Of a stretch of DNA of 64,000 nucleotides, positions 1 to 11,404 are shown in pieces. The stretch lies in NCBI GenBank assembly GCA_016710525.1, contig JADJVQ010000003.1, positions 62,001 to 126,000 on the forward strand, read 5' to 3'. The position numbers and the translations under genes are program-made. Position 1 is the first letter of the stretch. Each line of letters starts with the position of its first letter. The DNA is from Burkholderiaceae bacterium. Lineage in GTDB: Bacteria > Pseudomonadota > Gammaproteobacteria > Burkholderiales > Burkholderiaceae_E. The notes below the pieces were generated by a model that searched no databases, was not told where the DNA came from, and saw nothing but the letters and a program-made list of their open reading frames with translations.

Positions 1-9
1 CGGGCGTCC

Positions 10-1287
10 TTACAGCAGCTTGAACAGCCTCGGCAGCACCAGCGTGAACCAGGGCACGGCGATCACCGCCGCGAGCCCCACGCACAGCACCGCGATGAAG
101 GGCAGCATCACGCGGGAGGCCCGGTCGATGCTGATCCCGGCGATGCCGCTGGCAATGAACAGTCCCACGCCAATGGGCGGCAGGAACAGACCGATGCCCA
201 CGGCCGCCACGATCACGATCGAATAGTGGATGGGGTCGATGCCCAGCTGGGTCGCCACCGGCAGCAGGCTGGGCAGCAGGATCACCACGGCCGGCAGACC
301 CTCGACGATGGCGCCGAACACGATGAACACCACCGCAGTGGCGATCAGGAAAACCACGGTGCTGCCGGGGATCAGTGTCATCACGCCGATCAGCATCGCC
401 GGCAGCTGCTGCACCGTGAGGAACCAGGAAATCAGTCCGGCCGCCGACAGCAGCAGCCCGACCGAGCCGGTCACCACGCAGGACTGGATGAGGATCTCCG
501 GCAGATCCTTCCACTTGATTTCGCGATAGACGAACAGGCCCACGATCGCCGCATACAGCACCGCGATGACCGAGGATTCTGTTGGGGTGGTGATGCCGCC
601 CAGAATGCCGCCGAAGATGATGGCCGGCATGCCCAGGGGCACCAGCGCACGGCCGATGACCGCGCCGAGTTCGCGCAGCCTGGGGCGTGGTGATACGGCA
701 ATGCCGGCGCGTCCGGCCAGCACGTAGATATAGGCCATCAGCGCCAGCGAGATCACCACCGCCGGAATGAAGCCGGCCGCGAACAGCGCCGCCACCGACA
801 GCCCGGCGATCGAACCGATCACGATCATCAGGATGCACGGCGGCACCAGGATGCCCATCGCCGAGGCCGACGACACGATCGCCACCGCCTGCTCGCGGCT
901 GTAGCCGGCGCGGACCATCGACGGGATGGTGGTCGATGCCACGGCCGAGACATCGGCCACCGTGGATCCGGATATGCCGGAGAAGACGTATTCGGCCACG
1001 ACCACCGCCATGCCCAGACCGCCACGGATCCAGCCAACCAGCGCGATCGCCAGGTCGACCAGCCGCCGCGCGATGCCGCCGGTTTCCATCAGGGCGCCGG
1101 CCAGGATGAACAGCGGGAACGACAGCAGCACGAACGAGTCGACCTGATGCAGCATCTGCTGGACGGCCGTCGCGAGTGCGGCGGGCGATGCGATCAGCGC
1201 TCCGACGAAGCCGGCGCTGCCGACCGCGAAAGCCACCGGCACGCCGACGATCAGCAGCGCCAGGAAGATCAGCGTGACCGCGATCAT
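10..1287 (-). CDS. TRAP transporter large permease (DctM-type)
   Basis: The 425-residue protein is almost entirely hydrophobic, with about 12 predicted membrane segments, as in the large membrane subunit of TRAP transporters. The family signature G-G-I-T-T-P-T-E-S-S followed by an AVLYA stretch is present near residues 228-245. It would use an ion gradient to import a substrate, probably an organic acid, delivered by the periplasmic binding protein. Its ATG overlaps the stop of the small-permease gene as ATGA, so the two are translationally coupled. It is the last gene of a three-gene operon (binding protein, small permease, large permease). The substrate cannot be read from sequence. Confidence 0.95.
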   Translation of the reverse strand: MIAVTLIFLALLIVGVPVAFAVGSAGFVGALIASPAALATAVQQMLHQVDSFVLLSFPLFILAGALMETGGIARRLVDLAIALVGWIRGGLGMAVVVAEYVFSGISGSTVADVSAVASTTIPSMVRAGYSREQAVAIVSSASAMGILVPPCILMIVIGSIAGLSVAALFAAGFIPAVVISLALMAYIYVLAGRAGIAVSPRPRLRELGAVIGRALVPLGMPAIIFGGILGGITTPTESSVIAVLYAAIVGLFVYREIKWKDLPEILIQSCVVTGSVGLLLSAAGLISWFLTVQQLPAMLIGVMTLIPGSTVVFLIATAVVFIVFGAIVEGLPAVVILLPSLLPVATQLGIDPIHYSIVIVAAVGIGLFLPPIGVGLFIASGIAGISIDRASRVMLPFIAVLCVGLAAVIAVPWFTLVLPRLFKLL

Positions 1288-1723
1288 GCCGGCACCCGCG
1301 TCCGCTGCCAGGCTTGCTGCAGCGCGTAGAAGATGATCAGCGCGCCCCTACCGGCAGCGCGGCGTAGAACCACAGCATCGAGATCTCGAGGGCGTCGGTG
1401 ACCTGGCGCTGCGCGATCGGGTAGATGCCGTAGCCACCCGCGACCAGCACCGCGCCGAAGGCCATCGTGGCGAGGGTGACGAGGCGGTCGGCGAAGCGTG
1501 CGGCAGACGGACCCAGCCGGTCGACGACCAGGCGCATCCGAAAGTGCATGCCGCGCTTGACAGCGACCGCCGCGCCCAGGAACACGATCCAGATGAAGCA
1601 CAGCCGCGCCACCTCGTCGTACCACTGGAAGGTGGCCTGCAGGATGTAGCGGCTGAACACGCCCAGGAAGACGTCACCCACCAGCGCCAGCATCAGCGCC
1701 AGGCACACCCGTTCGATCAGCAC
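1284..1723 (-). pseudogene. TRAP transporter small permease (DctQ-type), frameshifted near its end
   Basis: The gene starts at GTG (1723), one base after the stop of the binding-protein gene. The first frame gives about 128 residues with the four-helix layout of DctQ and the family-like segment E-V-A-R-L-C-F-I-W-I. It stops early after A-L-P-V-G-A-R at 1337. The expected C-terminal segment G-A-L-I-I-F-Y-A-L-Q-Q continues in the next frame and ends at 1284, where it overlaps the DctM start as ATGA. The frame change lies beside the run gcgcccct at about 1342-1350. One miscalled base would restore a roughly 146-residue protein, so sequencing error is as likely as real decay. Confidence 0.82.
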
Positions 1724-1724
1724 G

Positions 1725-2732
1725 TCACTTCTTGGCCGCTGCGTTGGCGGCAGCCACCCACTTGTCGTAGAGGTCCTTGCCGACCTTGCCTTCGATGAAC
1801 TTGTAAACCGGCTGGGCGCGCTGCTGGAACACTTTCAGGTCTTTGACCTCGTTGACCTGGACGCCCTTGACCCGCATCGAGGCCATCGAATCGGCATCGG
1901 CCCGCACCTCGTCCAGGCGATGCTGCGCGCAGCTCTCGAGCATCGTGTCGTCGATGACCTTGCGAAGATCGGGCGGCAGCGACTTGTACTTGGCGCTTGC
2001 CATCATCCAGATGGCCGGCGGGTACGAGTGCAGGGTCTTGGAGTAGTACTTGGTGACCTCGGGGAATTTGTCCGAGACCATGGTGGTGGGCGGCAGCTCG
2101 AGGCCGTCGATCGTGCCCTGCTTCATCGCCAGATAGACCTCGCCCCACTGCATCGGCACCGGGTTGGCGCCGAACAGCTTCATGGTTTCGGAAATGCTGG
2201 GAATGGGCGGGACCCGGATGGTCTGGCCCTTGAGGTCGTCGGGCGTCAGGATGGGCCGCTTGTTGGACAGGATGTTGCGAAAGCCGAAGCCCCCGCCATA
2301 GCAGAAGCCCTTGGCGCCCAGGGGCTCGAGGCGCTTCATCAGGTCGGCGCCCAGCGGGCCATCGACCACTTTCCAGATGTGCTCGCGGCCCTGCCACAGG
2401 AAGGGAATGTCGGGCACCATGAACTTGGGATCGAACTTGCCGCCGATGGACGGCGCGGAAATCGCGCCGATGTCCACCGTGCCCAGCTGCATGCCTTCGA
2501 GCATCACGGTTTCGTTCTTGGACAGCTGGCCGGCCGGGTAGACCTCGATCTTCAGGCGGCCGCCGCTCTTGGCTTCGGCAAGTTCCTTGAACTTGACCGC
2601 CGCGGTGGAGAACGGGTTGTCGGTGCCGACGATGGTGGCCAGCTTGAGCACCACCGGCGTCTGGGCCGAGGCGACGGGCGTTGCCGCGGCGAGCGCGAGT
2701 GCGAGCGAAAGCGCGATGCGAGTGCGTTCCAT
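1725..2732 (-). CDS. TRAP transporter substrate-binding protein (DctP-type)
   Basis: The protein has 335 residues. A cleavable signal peptide spans about residues 1-23 (basic start, Ala/Leu core, cleavage after A-S-A). The mature part has the DctP-family pattern: the K-L-A-T opening strand, P-A-G-Q-L near residue 65, and I-R-V followed by G-A-N-P-V-P-M-Q-W-G-E-V-Y near residues 170-195. The Arg of I-R-V is the conserved carboxylate-binding residue of the family. It works in the periplasm and hands a ligand, usually an organic acid, to the membrane subunits encoded immediately downstream. It is the first gene of the operon, and its promoter must lie within 2733-2946. Confidence 0.94.
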   Translation of the reverse strand: MERTRIALSLALALAAATPVASAQTPVVLKLATIVGTDNPFSTAAVKFKELAEAKSGGRLKIEVYPAGQLSKNETVMLEGMQLGTVDIGAISAPSIGGKFDPKFMVPDIPFLWQGREHIWKVVDGPLGADLMKRLEPLGAKGFCYGGGFGFRNILSNKRPILTPDDLKGQTIRVPPIPSISETMKLFGANPVPMQWGEVYLAMKQGTIDGLELPPTTMVSDKFPEVTKYYSKTLHSYPPAIWMMASAKYKSLPPDLRKVIDDTMLESCAQHRLDEVRADADSMASMRVKGVQVNEVKDLKVFQQRAQPVYKFIEGKVGKDLYDKWVAAANAAAKK

Positions 2733-2946
2733 GGTGCGTCTGTCTCCTCATGTACCCGGCCACGCGGTGTGTGCGGCCGCCGGCTCGATGCGGCCGGATT
2801 CATGAACTTGTACGCCCGCACCGGAACATGCGTCAAGCAAGCGGAACCGGCTGCCTATCCACGATCCGTGCATCCGACGACAATGGGTCCAAAAAGGCCG
2901 GCGCCCTTTGCGCGATGGTCAACGCCCCTGCCGGAGACATGCTTCC

Positions 2947-3735
2947 ATGCCCATCAGCCCGCGCGGCATCGCGTACGACACGCTGGACCTCACCGCGCCC
3001 TGGCGTGCGCGGGGCGCGCCCATCGTCTTCGTGCACGGCATCGGCGCCAACCGGCAGTGCTGGGCCGACTGGATCGCGGTGCTGGCGGGCGGCCATCCGA
3101 TCATCCGTCATGACCTGCGCGGCTTCGCGCAGTCGGCCGACCTGCCGATGGATCAGCCGCTGATGGATGTGCTGATCGACGATGTGCTCGAGCTGATGCC
3201 GCGCGATGAGGCGGTGCATCTGGTCGGCGAATCGGCTGGGGGCTCGATCGTGCTGGAGCTGGCCTTGCGGCACCCGGGCCGGGTTGCATCCCTGACACTG
3301 TCCAATGCGGCGATCGTCGGGCGCCAGATCGGCCAGATCGGCGGCTGGCAGGCCTTGTTCGACGCCGGCGGCGATGCCTGGAACGAGCACATGATGGCGT
3401 GCCGGTTCGCGCCCGGTGCGCTGGATGCGCGGTCCGCCGACTGGTACCGCACCCAGCAGGGCACCACCCGGGCGGGGCCGGCCATGGCGATCGCCGGCCT
3501 GCTGGCCGGCATCGACCAGCGCGCCGCGCTGCCCGGCCTGAAACCCCCGCTGATGGTGCTGCTGCCGGGCGACAGCCCGTTTGTGTCGACCGCGATGTAC
3601 GCCGACCTGCCCGTCTGGCTGCCAGGTGCGCGGCTGCATGGGTTTCCCGGCGTGCGGCACGGTCTGCCCTTTTCGCACGGCCGCCAATGCGCGCTGCTGC
3701 TGCAGGACTTCATCGCTTCGCAAGGGCCGGCATGA
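2947..3735 (+). CDS. alpha/beta-fold hydrolase
   Basis: The ATG at 2947 gives 262 residues beginning M-P-I-S-P-R-G. Upstream in-frame starts would add a non-conserved basic tail. The fold shows the oxyanion-side motif V-H-G-I-G-A-N near residue 33, the nucleophile elbow G-E-S-A-G-G with Ser near residue 96, and a C-terminal V-R-H-G with the likely catalytic His near residue 237. Size and motifs resemble lactonases and esterases of the enol-lactonase type, but the substrate is not identifiable. It lies 86 bp before the fused acyl-CoA dehydrogenase on the same strand, so a shared catabolic role is likely. Confidence 0.88.
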   Translation: MPISPRGIAYDTLDLTAPWRARGAPIVFVHGIGANRQCWADWIAVLAGGHPIIRHDLRGFAQSADLPMDQPLMDVLIDDVLELMPRDEAVHLVGESAGGSIVLELALRHPGRVASLTLSNAAIVGRQIGQIGGWQALFDAGGDAWNEHMMACRFAPGALDARSADWYRTQQGTTRAGPAMAIAGLLAGIDQRAALPGLKPPLMVLLPGDSPFVSTAMYADLPVWLPGARLHGFPGVRHGLPFSHGRQCALLLQDFIASQGPA

Positions 3736-3821
3736 TCGAGCCGGTCTGAGTGGCTCAAGACCCTCCTGTTCGAACGATCCTCCCGCCGATTCCGGGCTCC
3801 ATCCCCACGCACTGTCCCGCC

Positions 3822-6209
3822 ATGTCCCCAACTCCCGACGACACCGAACGATTGCTCGCCGACTCCGCCGCCAGCTTCCTGGCGGCTCAGGACAGCCTGG
3901 CGCGGGTGCGCGCTGCACGAGCGGGCGCGCCGGCGTATTCGGCTCAGGCCTGGTGCGGGCTGGCCGCCCAGGGCTGGCTTGCCCTGCGCCTGCCGCAGGA
4001 GCGTGGCGGCAGCGGCCTGGGTCTGCGCCACGCGATGCGCCTGACCGAGGCCTTCGGGCGCCGCGTGCTGCCTGAGCCTTACGTTGCCTGCGCGCTGATG
4101 CCGGCGGTGCTGGCCGCACACCTGCCTGCCACCCCTTCCTGGGACCGCATCACAGGCGGTCTGGTCGACGGCGGGTACCGCGCGAGCGTTGCCTGGCAGA
4201 CCGATCCGCAGGCGCTGGATGCGGGCTTCGCCGGCGTGCGCGCCGACGAGCGAGCCGGCGCTCTCGTGCTGGAGGGCGAGTCTCATGGCGTGATCGGTGC
4301 GCCGCTGGCCGACGCGCTTCTGGTGTGCGCAGTGCTCGATGGGGCTCCGGCGCTGATCGCGGTGCCGCGCGAGGCGGCCGGGCTCGCCATCGAAGACCTG
4401 ACCGGCAGCGACGGCGGCACCGTGTCGAGCGTGCGCCTGCGCCAGGTTGCGGTGGGTTCGACCGCCGTGCTGGCGCGCGGCGACGCGGTGGCGCGGGCGA
4501 TGTCGGCTGCGCTCGCCGAGGCGACATTGGCCAGCGCGGCGCAACTGGTCGGCGTGGCCGCCGCGGCGCTGGACATCACGCTCGATTACCTCAAGGTGCG
4601 GGTGCAGTTCGGCCATCCGATCGGCAGCTTCCAGAGCCTGCAGCACGGCGCCGCCGACGTGCGCATCCAGCAGGCGCTGGCCATCGCCGCCTGCGCGGCC
4701 GCGCTGACCCGATTCGAGACGGCGCCGGGCGAACCGGCCACGGCGGCGGCGATCGCGGCCGCCAAGGCGCGCGCCTCGGACGCGGCATTGATGGCCGGTC
4801 GCTTCGGCGTGCAGGCGCATGGGGCGATCGGTTTTGCCGCCGAGTCCGACATCGGCCTGTTCCTGAAGTCGGCGCTGCGCCTGGGGGCCTGGCTGGGCAA
4901 CGGCCCGCAGCAGCGGCGCCGGTACGGGGCACTCGCTCGGGCTGCGGCAACGGCACAGTCGTTGCCTTGCGCGATATCCGCATCCGACAGCGGCCCGGTG
5001 CCGGATGCGGCAAGCGCCCTGCCGTCGGCGGTGCCTGCGCAAAGCGCCGCGCTGAACGGCGTCGGCGCCAACACGCTCGACGACGAAACCTTCCGAACCC
5101 GCCTGCGGCAGTGGATCGCCGCCAACTACCGCTCGCCGCTGCGCAATCCGCTCAAGCGGCTCACCGGCGAAGACGCCCGCGACTGGCTGCGCGCCCAGCA
5201 CCGCGACGGCTGGCGCGCGCCCGGCCTGCCCGCCGAGCACGGCGGCATGGGCCTGTCGTTGCGCAAGCAGCGCATCTACCAGGAGGAGCTCGAACGCTTC
5301 GGCATCGCGCGCCCCATCGACCACGGCCTGCGCCTGCTGGCGCCGGTGCTCCTGAGCTACGGCAGCGACGCGCAGCGCGCGCACTGGATGCCGCGCATCC
5401 TGGCCAGCGAGGACACCTGGTGCCAGGGCTACTCCGAGCCCAATGCCGGCTCCGACCTGGCCGGACTGCGCACCGCGGCGGTCGTGCGCGGCGACGAGCT
5501 GGTGGTCAACGGCCAGAAGATCTGGACCTCGCTGGCCACCGACGCGAACATGATCTTCATGCTGGTGCGCACCAGCACCGAGGCCCGCAAGCAGCAGGGC
5601 ATCACCTTTCTGCTGGTCGACCTGCGCAGCCCGGGCATTCGGATCCGTCCCATCCGCACGCTGGCCGGCGATCAGAACCTGTGCGAGGTCTTCTTCGACG
5701 ACGTGGTCGTGCCGCGCGCCAACGTGATCGGCGAGATGGGCCAGGGCTGGACGATCGCCAAGGCGCTTCTGGGCTTCGAGCGCTTCAGCCATGGCTCGCC
5801 GGAACTGGTGAACTACGCCCTTGGGGTGCTGCAGCGCACCGGAGCCGCGATGGACCTGGAGGGCAGCGAGTCGTACCGCGACCTGTGCGCACGCCTGGCC
5901 TGTGACGTGGCCGATTCGACCGCCTTGTACGAGCAGGTTTGCGAGGCGGCGCTGCAGGGTGTGGACGCCTCGGGCGATGCATCGATGCTCAAGCTGTTCG
6001 TGGCCGAGCTGGTGCAGCGCATCGCCGAAGCGGCCAGCGAACTGGCCGGCCAGTGCGGCGGCGTCTTCGGGGCCGCGCCCGCGCTGGGTCTGGCCGACGA
6101 CCTGGAGTGGCTGTTCATGGTCACCCGGCCGGTCACCATCTATGGCGGCTCGTCGCAGCTGCAGCGCAATCTGATCGCCACCCGGTTTCTGGGCTTGCCG
6201 GCTGGCTGA
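3822..6209 (+). CDS. fused double acyl-CoA dehydrogenase
   Basis: From the ATG at 3822 the protein is 795 residues, about twice the length of a normal acyl-CoA dehydrogenase (ACAD). Residues ~1-375 look like one ACAD: an N-terminal helical part (L-P-Q-E-R-G-G-S-G-L), then Q-F-G-H-P-I-G-S-F-Q and H-G-A-I-G-F. After a 40-residue Ala/Pro/Ser-rich linker, residues ~415-795 form a second ACAD with E-P-N-A-G-S-D-L-A, N-G-Q-K-I-W-T-S and a terminal Y-G-G-S-S-Q-L-Q-R-N. The second half keeps the usual FAD and substrate motifs more fully than the first. It probably oxidises a CoA thioester to its 2-enoyl form. The fusion mimics the paired subunits known from steroid-side-chain ACADs. Confidence 0.9.
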   Translation: MSPTPDDTERLLADSAASFLAAQDSLARVRAARAGAPAYSAQAWCGLAAQGWLALRLPQERGGSGLGLRHAMRLTEAFGRRVLPEPYVACALMPAVLAAHLPATPSWDRITGGLVDGGYRASVAWQTDPQALDAGFAGVRADERAGALVLEGESHGVIGAPLADALLVCAVLDGAPALIAVPREAAGLAIEDLTGSDGGTVSSVRLRQVAVGSTAVLARGDAVARAMSAALAEATLASAAQLVGVAAAALDITLDYLKVRVQFGHPIGSFQSLQHGAADVRIQQALAIAACAAALTRFETAPGEPATAAAIAAAKARASDAALMAGRFGVQAHGAIGFAAESDIGLFLKSALRLGAWLGNGPQQRRRYGALARAAATAQSLPCAISASDSGPVPDAASALPSAVPAQSAALNGVGANTLDDETFRTRLRQWIAANYRSPLRNPLKRLTGEDARDWLRAQHRDGWRAPGLPAEHGGMGLSLRKQRIYQEELERFGIARPIDHGLRLLAPVLLSYGSDAQRAHWMPRILASEDTWCQGYSEPNAGSDLAGLRTAAVVRGDELVVNGQKIWTSLATDANMIFMLVRTSTEARKQQGITFLLVDLRSPGIRIRPIRTLAGDQNLCEVFFDDVVVPRANVIGEMGQGWTIAKALLGFERFSHGSPELVNYALGVLQRTGAAMDLEGSESYRDLCARLACDVADSTALYEQVCEAALQGVDASGDASMLKLFVAELVQRIAEAASELAGQCGGVFGAAPALGLADDLEWLFMVTRPVTIYGGSSQLQRNLIATRFLGLPAG

Positions 6210-6275
6210 GGCCGGGCGGGCCCATCGGGCGTGCCCCGGCCATTCCGAAGGAAGGCCCCGGGGTGCTCCCGGGAC

Positions 6276-7358
6276 CTACTGCCGCGGCGCGTGATCCAGC
6301 GTATAGACGCCGTGCGGCGAGCGGCCCACGTCGACCTGGCGTATCACCTTGCGGCCCGGTACGTCGACCCAGGTCAGCTTGCGTGCCCAGCGCGACGCGA
6401 CCAGCAGGGTCTTGCCGTCGCTCAGAAGTTCCATGTCGTCCGGTCCGCCCGGTCCCGGCAACTCGCTGACCACCGTCATCGTCTGGGTGTCGATGACGCT
6501 GATGGTGTTGGCCACCCGGTTGCCGGCAAAGATGTGGCGCTTGTCGCCCATCGCGCGAAACGCGTGCGCGCCCTCGCCCGTCGCGATGCGCTTGATCAGC
6601 CGGGCCGGGTTGACCGCGACATCGTAGACCTCGACGAAACGGTCGCCGGTGAGGCCGACGAACAGACGCTGGTCGTCGGCTGTCAGGTAGACGTCGGCCG
6701 GCAGCTTGCCGGTCGTGACGCGCCAGCGAACGCTCTGGCTGGCCAGGTCCACCGCCACGAGTTCATTGCTGTCCTGCATCGACGCGTAGACCACGCTGCT
6801 CTTGCTGTCGATCCACTGGTGGCTGGGCGTCTTGCCGGTGGGCACGCGTCTGATGAGCTTCATCGGTTCGGCCGCGTCGTCCGGCTGCCAGCGATACAGG
6901 TCGATGTGATTGAGCCGGTTGGCCAGCGTGACGAACCACTTCATGTCGGGCGAAAACCGCAGCTGATAGGGGTCGGCGATGCCGGTCAGCGTGCGCTGCA
7001 CCTGCGCCGTGGCGGGGTCGATGAAGGTCAGGCTGTTGCTCAGCGCATTGGCCACCAGCAGCGACTTGCGGTCCGGGGTCAGGTACAGGTGGTGCGGTTC
7101 CTTGCCGACCGCGATGCGTTTGACTTCCGCATAGGTCACCGGGTCGACCACGCTGACCGAGGCGTCCTGCGAATTGAGCACGAAGATGGGCCGTGCCTGA
7201 ACCGATGGATCCCTGGCAGGTGCCGCGCCGGTCTGTGCCCGCACCGAGGCACCCGGCAGAGCAACCGACAGCAGAGCAAGCGACAGCACAGAACCGGACA
7301 GCAGGGCGCCCGACAGGGCGGTGCGCCGGGCAAGAGAAGGCAACAGCAGGCGGTCCAT
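6276..7358 (-). CDS. secreted YVTN/beta-propeller repeat protein
   Basis: This 360-residue protein starts with a long signal sequence (M-D-R-L-L-L, an R-R pair, then an L/S/A-rich core, cleavage near V-R-A-Q at about residue 42). The rest is made of repeated blades with motifs such as D-P-A-T-A-Q-V, L-Y-L-T-P-D and L-L-V-A-N-A, typical of YVTN-family seven-bladed propellers. Such proteins are extracytoplasmic and usually act in binding or scaffolding; no catalytic residue is apparent. It faces the GrdB-like gene divergently and converges on the fused ACAD gene. The function is unassigned. Confidence 0.88.
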   Translation of the reverse strand: MDRLLLPSLARRTALSGALLSGSVLSLALLSVALPGASVRAQTGAAPARDPSVQARPIFVLNSQDASVSVVDPVTYAEVKRIAVGKEPHHLYLTPDRKSLLVANALSNSLTFIDPATAQVQRTLTGIADPYQLRFSPDMKWFVTLANRLNHIDLYRWQPDDAAEPMKLIRRVPTGKTPSHQWIDSKSSVVYASMQDSNELVAVDLASQSVRWRVTTGKLPADVYLTADDQRLFVGLTGDRFVEVYDVAVNPARLIKRIATGEGAHAFRAMGDKRHIFAGNRVANTISVIDTQTMTVVSELPGPGGPDDMELLSDGKTLLVASRWARKLTWVDVPGRKVIRQVDVGRSPHGVYTLDHAPRQ

Positions 7359-7443
7359 GGTTCGATCCAGAAGTCGGCGGGGGCCGCGGGTTTCGCGCAG
7401 CCTGGTGGCCCGCGTCTGACCGCGGGTGTATCACGTCCGGCGA

Positions 7444-7477
7444 TGGTGCGGGCGGCTCATTGGTGCGGGCGGCTCAT
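7444..7477. repeat. 17-bp tandem duplication
   Basis: Two exact adjacent copies of the 17-bp unit tggtgcgggcggctcat lie in the 325-bp gap (7359-7683) between two divergent genes. The gap contains no other gene that can be supported. The repeat may be a simple slippage event. It could also be part of the promoter region for either gene, but no clear -35/-10 pair was seen. Confidence 0.7.
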
Positions 7478-7683
7478 TCTAGGGAGGGCTCGCGCGCGCA
7501 TCCTTGCGAATGCGCAATCGGTCGCCGGCATCCGCCCGCCCGGCCGGGCGCCGCCGCCTGCGCACGCGATGTCGTGGCGGCGTGTAGGATCGACGGGTCG
7601 GCGGCAATCGCCCGCCACCCGCGGCCCATGCTTCTCAGGTACGGCTCGCGGCCATCCTACCCTCTCCCCGGAGCGCCCCCTGC

Positions 7684-8907
7684 ATGGCACGCCTCGAAGA
7701 CATTCCCGAACCCACTCGAACCGCGGCCAGGGACATCGCCTGCCCGAGTTTCGAATCGACGCCTTTCGTCGGAGGTCCCGCGCTGTCCAAGCGCCGGGTG
7801 GCCCTCGTCAGCAGCGCCGCCCTCATCCGGCGGGGCGACAAGCCGTTCCCGGTCGGATCCGGCGAACACCGGGCCGTGCCCGCCTCGTGGCCCACCGCCG
7901 ACATCCTGGTCAGCCACGTGTCGATCAACTTCGATCGCGCGGGTTATCAGCGCGACATCAATGTGGTGCACCCGATCGACCGGCTGCACGACCTGGCCGC
8001 CGAAGGCGCCATCGGCAGCGTCGCGCAGACGCACTTCAGCGTGATGGGCTCCACCGACCCCGCCGCCATGGCGAGCGCGGCCGACGACATCGCGCAGGCG
8101 CTGCATGCCGATGGCGTCGACGCGGTCCTGCTCTGCCCGGTCTGACCCTTGTGCACGCGCGCCGTGAGCGCGCTGGCCCAGATGCTGGAATCGCGCGGGT
8201 TGCCGACCACGGTGCTCGCGCTCGTCCTGCCGCAGGTCGAAAAGACGCGCCCGCCGCGCGCGCTGATGACGCCCTTCCTGCTCGGCCGTCCTGTCGGCGA
8301 GCCCAACGATGCCGGCTTCCAGCGCCGGGTGCTGCTGCAGGCTCTGAGCCTGCTCGAACGCACGGACGGGCCGGTGATCCTGGAACACTTCCCGGACGAC
8401 CCTCCCAGCTGGGTCGACCGGGCGGACTGGGTGCCCGCGGTCAGCCTGCCGCCGCTCGACCCGATGATGTCAGCCGGCACGCCGCCCAGCCCGGCGCAAT
8501 GGGAATTCGCCCTGCGGGCCGAGATGGTGCAGGTGCTTCCCGCCTGGGAACGGTTCAAGGCCCGCTTTGGCCGGACCACGGTGGGTCTGGCCGATCAGCC
8601 GCCGCAGGACTGGCCGGCCTTCATCGCCTCGTTCCTGGCCGGTGGACTGCCCGGTGTGCCGCTGCACGACACGCCGGCCCTGGCACTGCGCTTCCTGGTC
8701 GATGACCTGAAGGCGCTGTATGGCGAAGCGGCACAGGCCGATGGCGGCCCGCCCTCGGCCCGGCAGCTGGATCAGTGGTTCTGGCGCAAGACGGTCGCCG
8801 GGCAGCTGCTGATCGCGCTGCGCGCTTTTTCGCTGACCAGCGAGAACAGTGCCCTGAAGACAGTGGGCGGGCGTTTCTTCGTGCCGGTGCCCTACCTGCC
8901 GGCGTGA
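7684..8907 (+). CDS. GrdB-like (glycine/betaine reductase B family) protein with in-frame TGA, probable selenoprotein
   Basis: The open frame from ATG 7684 is broken only by TGA at 8143-8145 (codon 154) and continues in the same frame to 8907, giving 407 residues, close to the roughly 430 of GrdB. Before the TGA it reads V-L-L-C-P-V and after it P-L-C-T-R-A-V-S-A. The U-x-x-C-T-R arrangement matches the selenocysteine site of the GrdB family. A second gene in this window (14982-16193) has TGA at the same place. The upstream half carries K-R-R-V-A-L-V, V-S-H and N-V-V-H-P-I-D-R; the downstream half carries L-G-R-P-V-G-E-P and F-Q-R-R-V-L. A hairpin follows the TGA. Without Sec insertion it would make a 153-residue fragment. 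Partner subunits are not nearby, and the substrate is unknown. Confidence 0.85.
8143..8173 (+). promoter_or_regulatory. candidate bacterial SECIS: TGA plus downstream hairpin
   Basis: TGA at 8143-8145 is followed 11 nt later by a perfect 6-bp stem, gcgcgc (8157-8162) pairing with gcgcgc (8168-8173), closing a 5-nt loop cgtga. The apical loop begins 17 nt after the TGA, within the spacing usual for bacterial SECIS elements, and it contains G residues. The same loop at the same distance follows the TGA of the paralogue at 15726. Caution: part of the similarity is forced by the shared peptide R-A-V-S-A. Confidence 0.6.
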
Positions 8908-8978
8908 CCACGGCCTGACCGGCCGGCCAGCGGCTGCCTATCGCCGGCTGGTCGGCCCGGCCGAGCATCGCAGGCCGG

Positions 8979-8998
8979 GGCCAGCCGGGCGGCTGGCC
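8979..8998. terminator. hairpin between convergent genes
   Basis: A perfect 8-bp inverted repeat, ggccagcc / ggctggcc with a gggc loop, sits between the ends of the GrdB-like gene and icd. There is no T-tract, which is common in GC-rich genomes. It could serve as a bidirectional terminator. Confidence 0.45.
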
Positions 8999-9011
8999 TG
9001 GTGGCGCCCGG

Positions 9012-11249
<2,238 letters not shown>

Positions 11250-11404
11250 CGACGGATCTCCATGGTTTGGGCGCTATTGTCACCTAAGTCCCTGTCGGCT
11301 GTCGCATGGGGGGTGGCCATACTGAACCTCGGCCGGGTGTGTTTCGCTCGTCTCGGCGCAAGTCCCTGATCTATGCTCATGGCCGCAACCGAATCGGAAT
11401 CGAC

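Noticed and set aside
8149..8907. A separate gene starting just after the TGA at 8143
   Set aside because: No ribosome-binding site, and the two parts are one family in the same frame. The paralogue at 14982-16193 is split at the same site.
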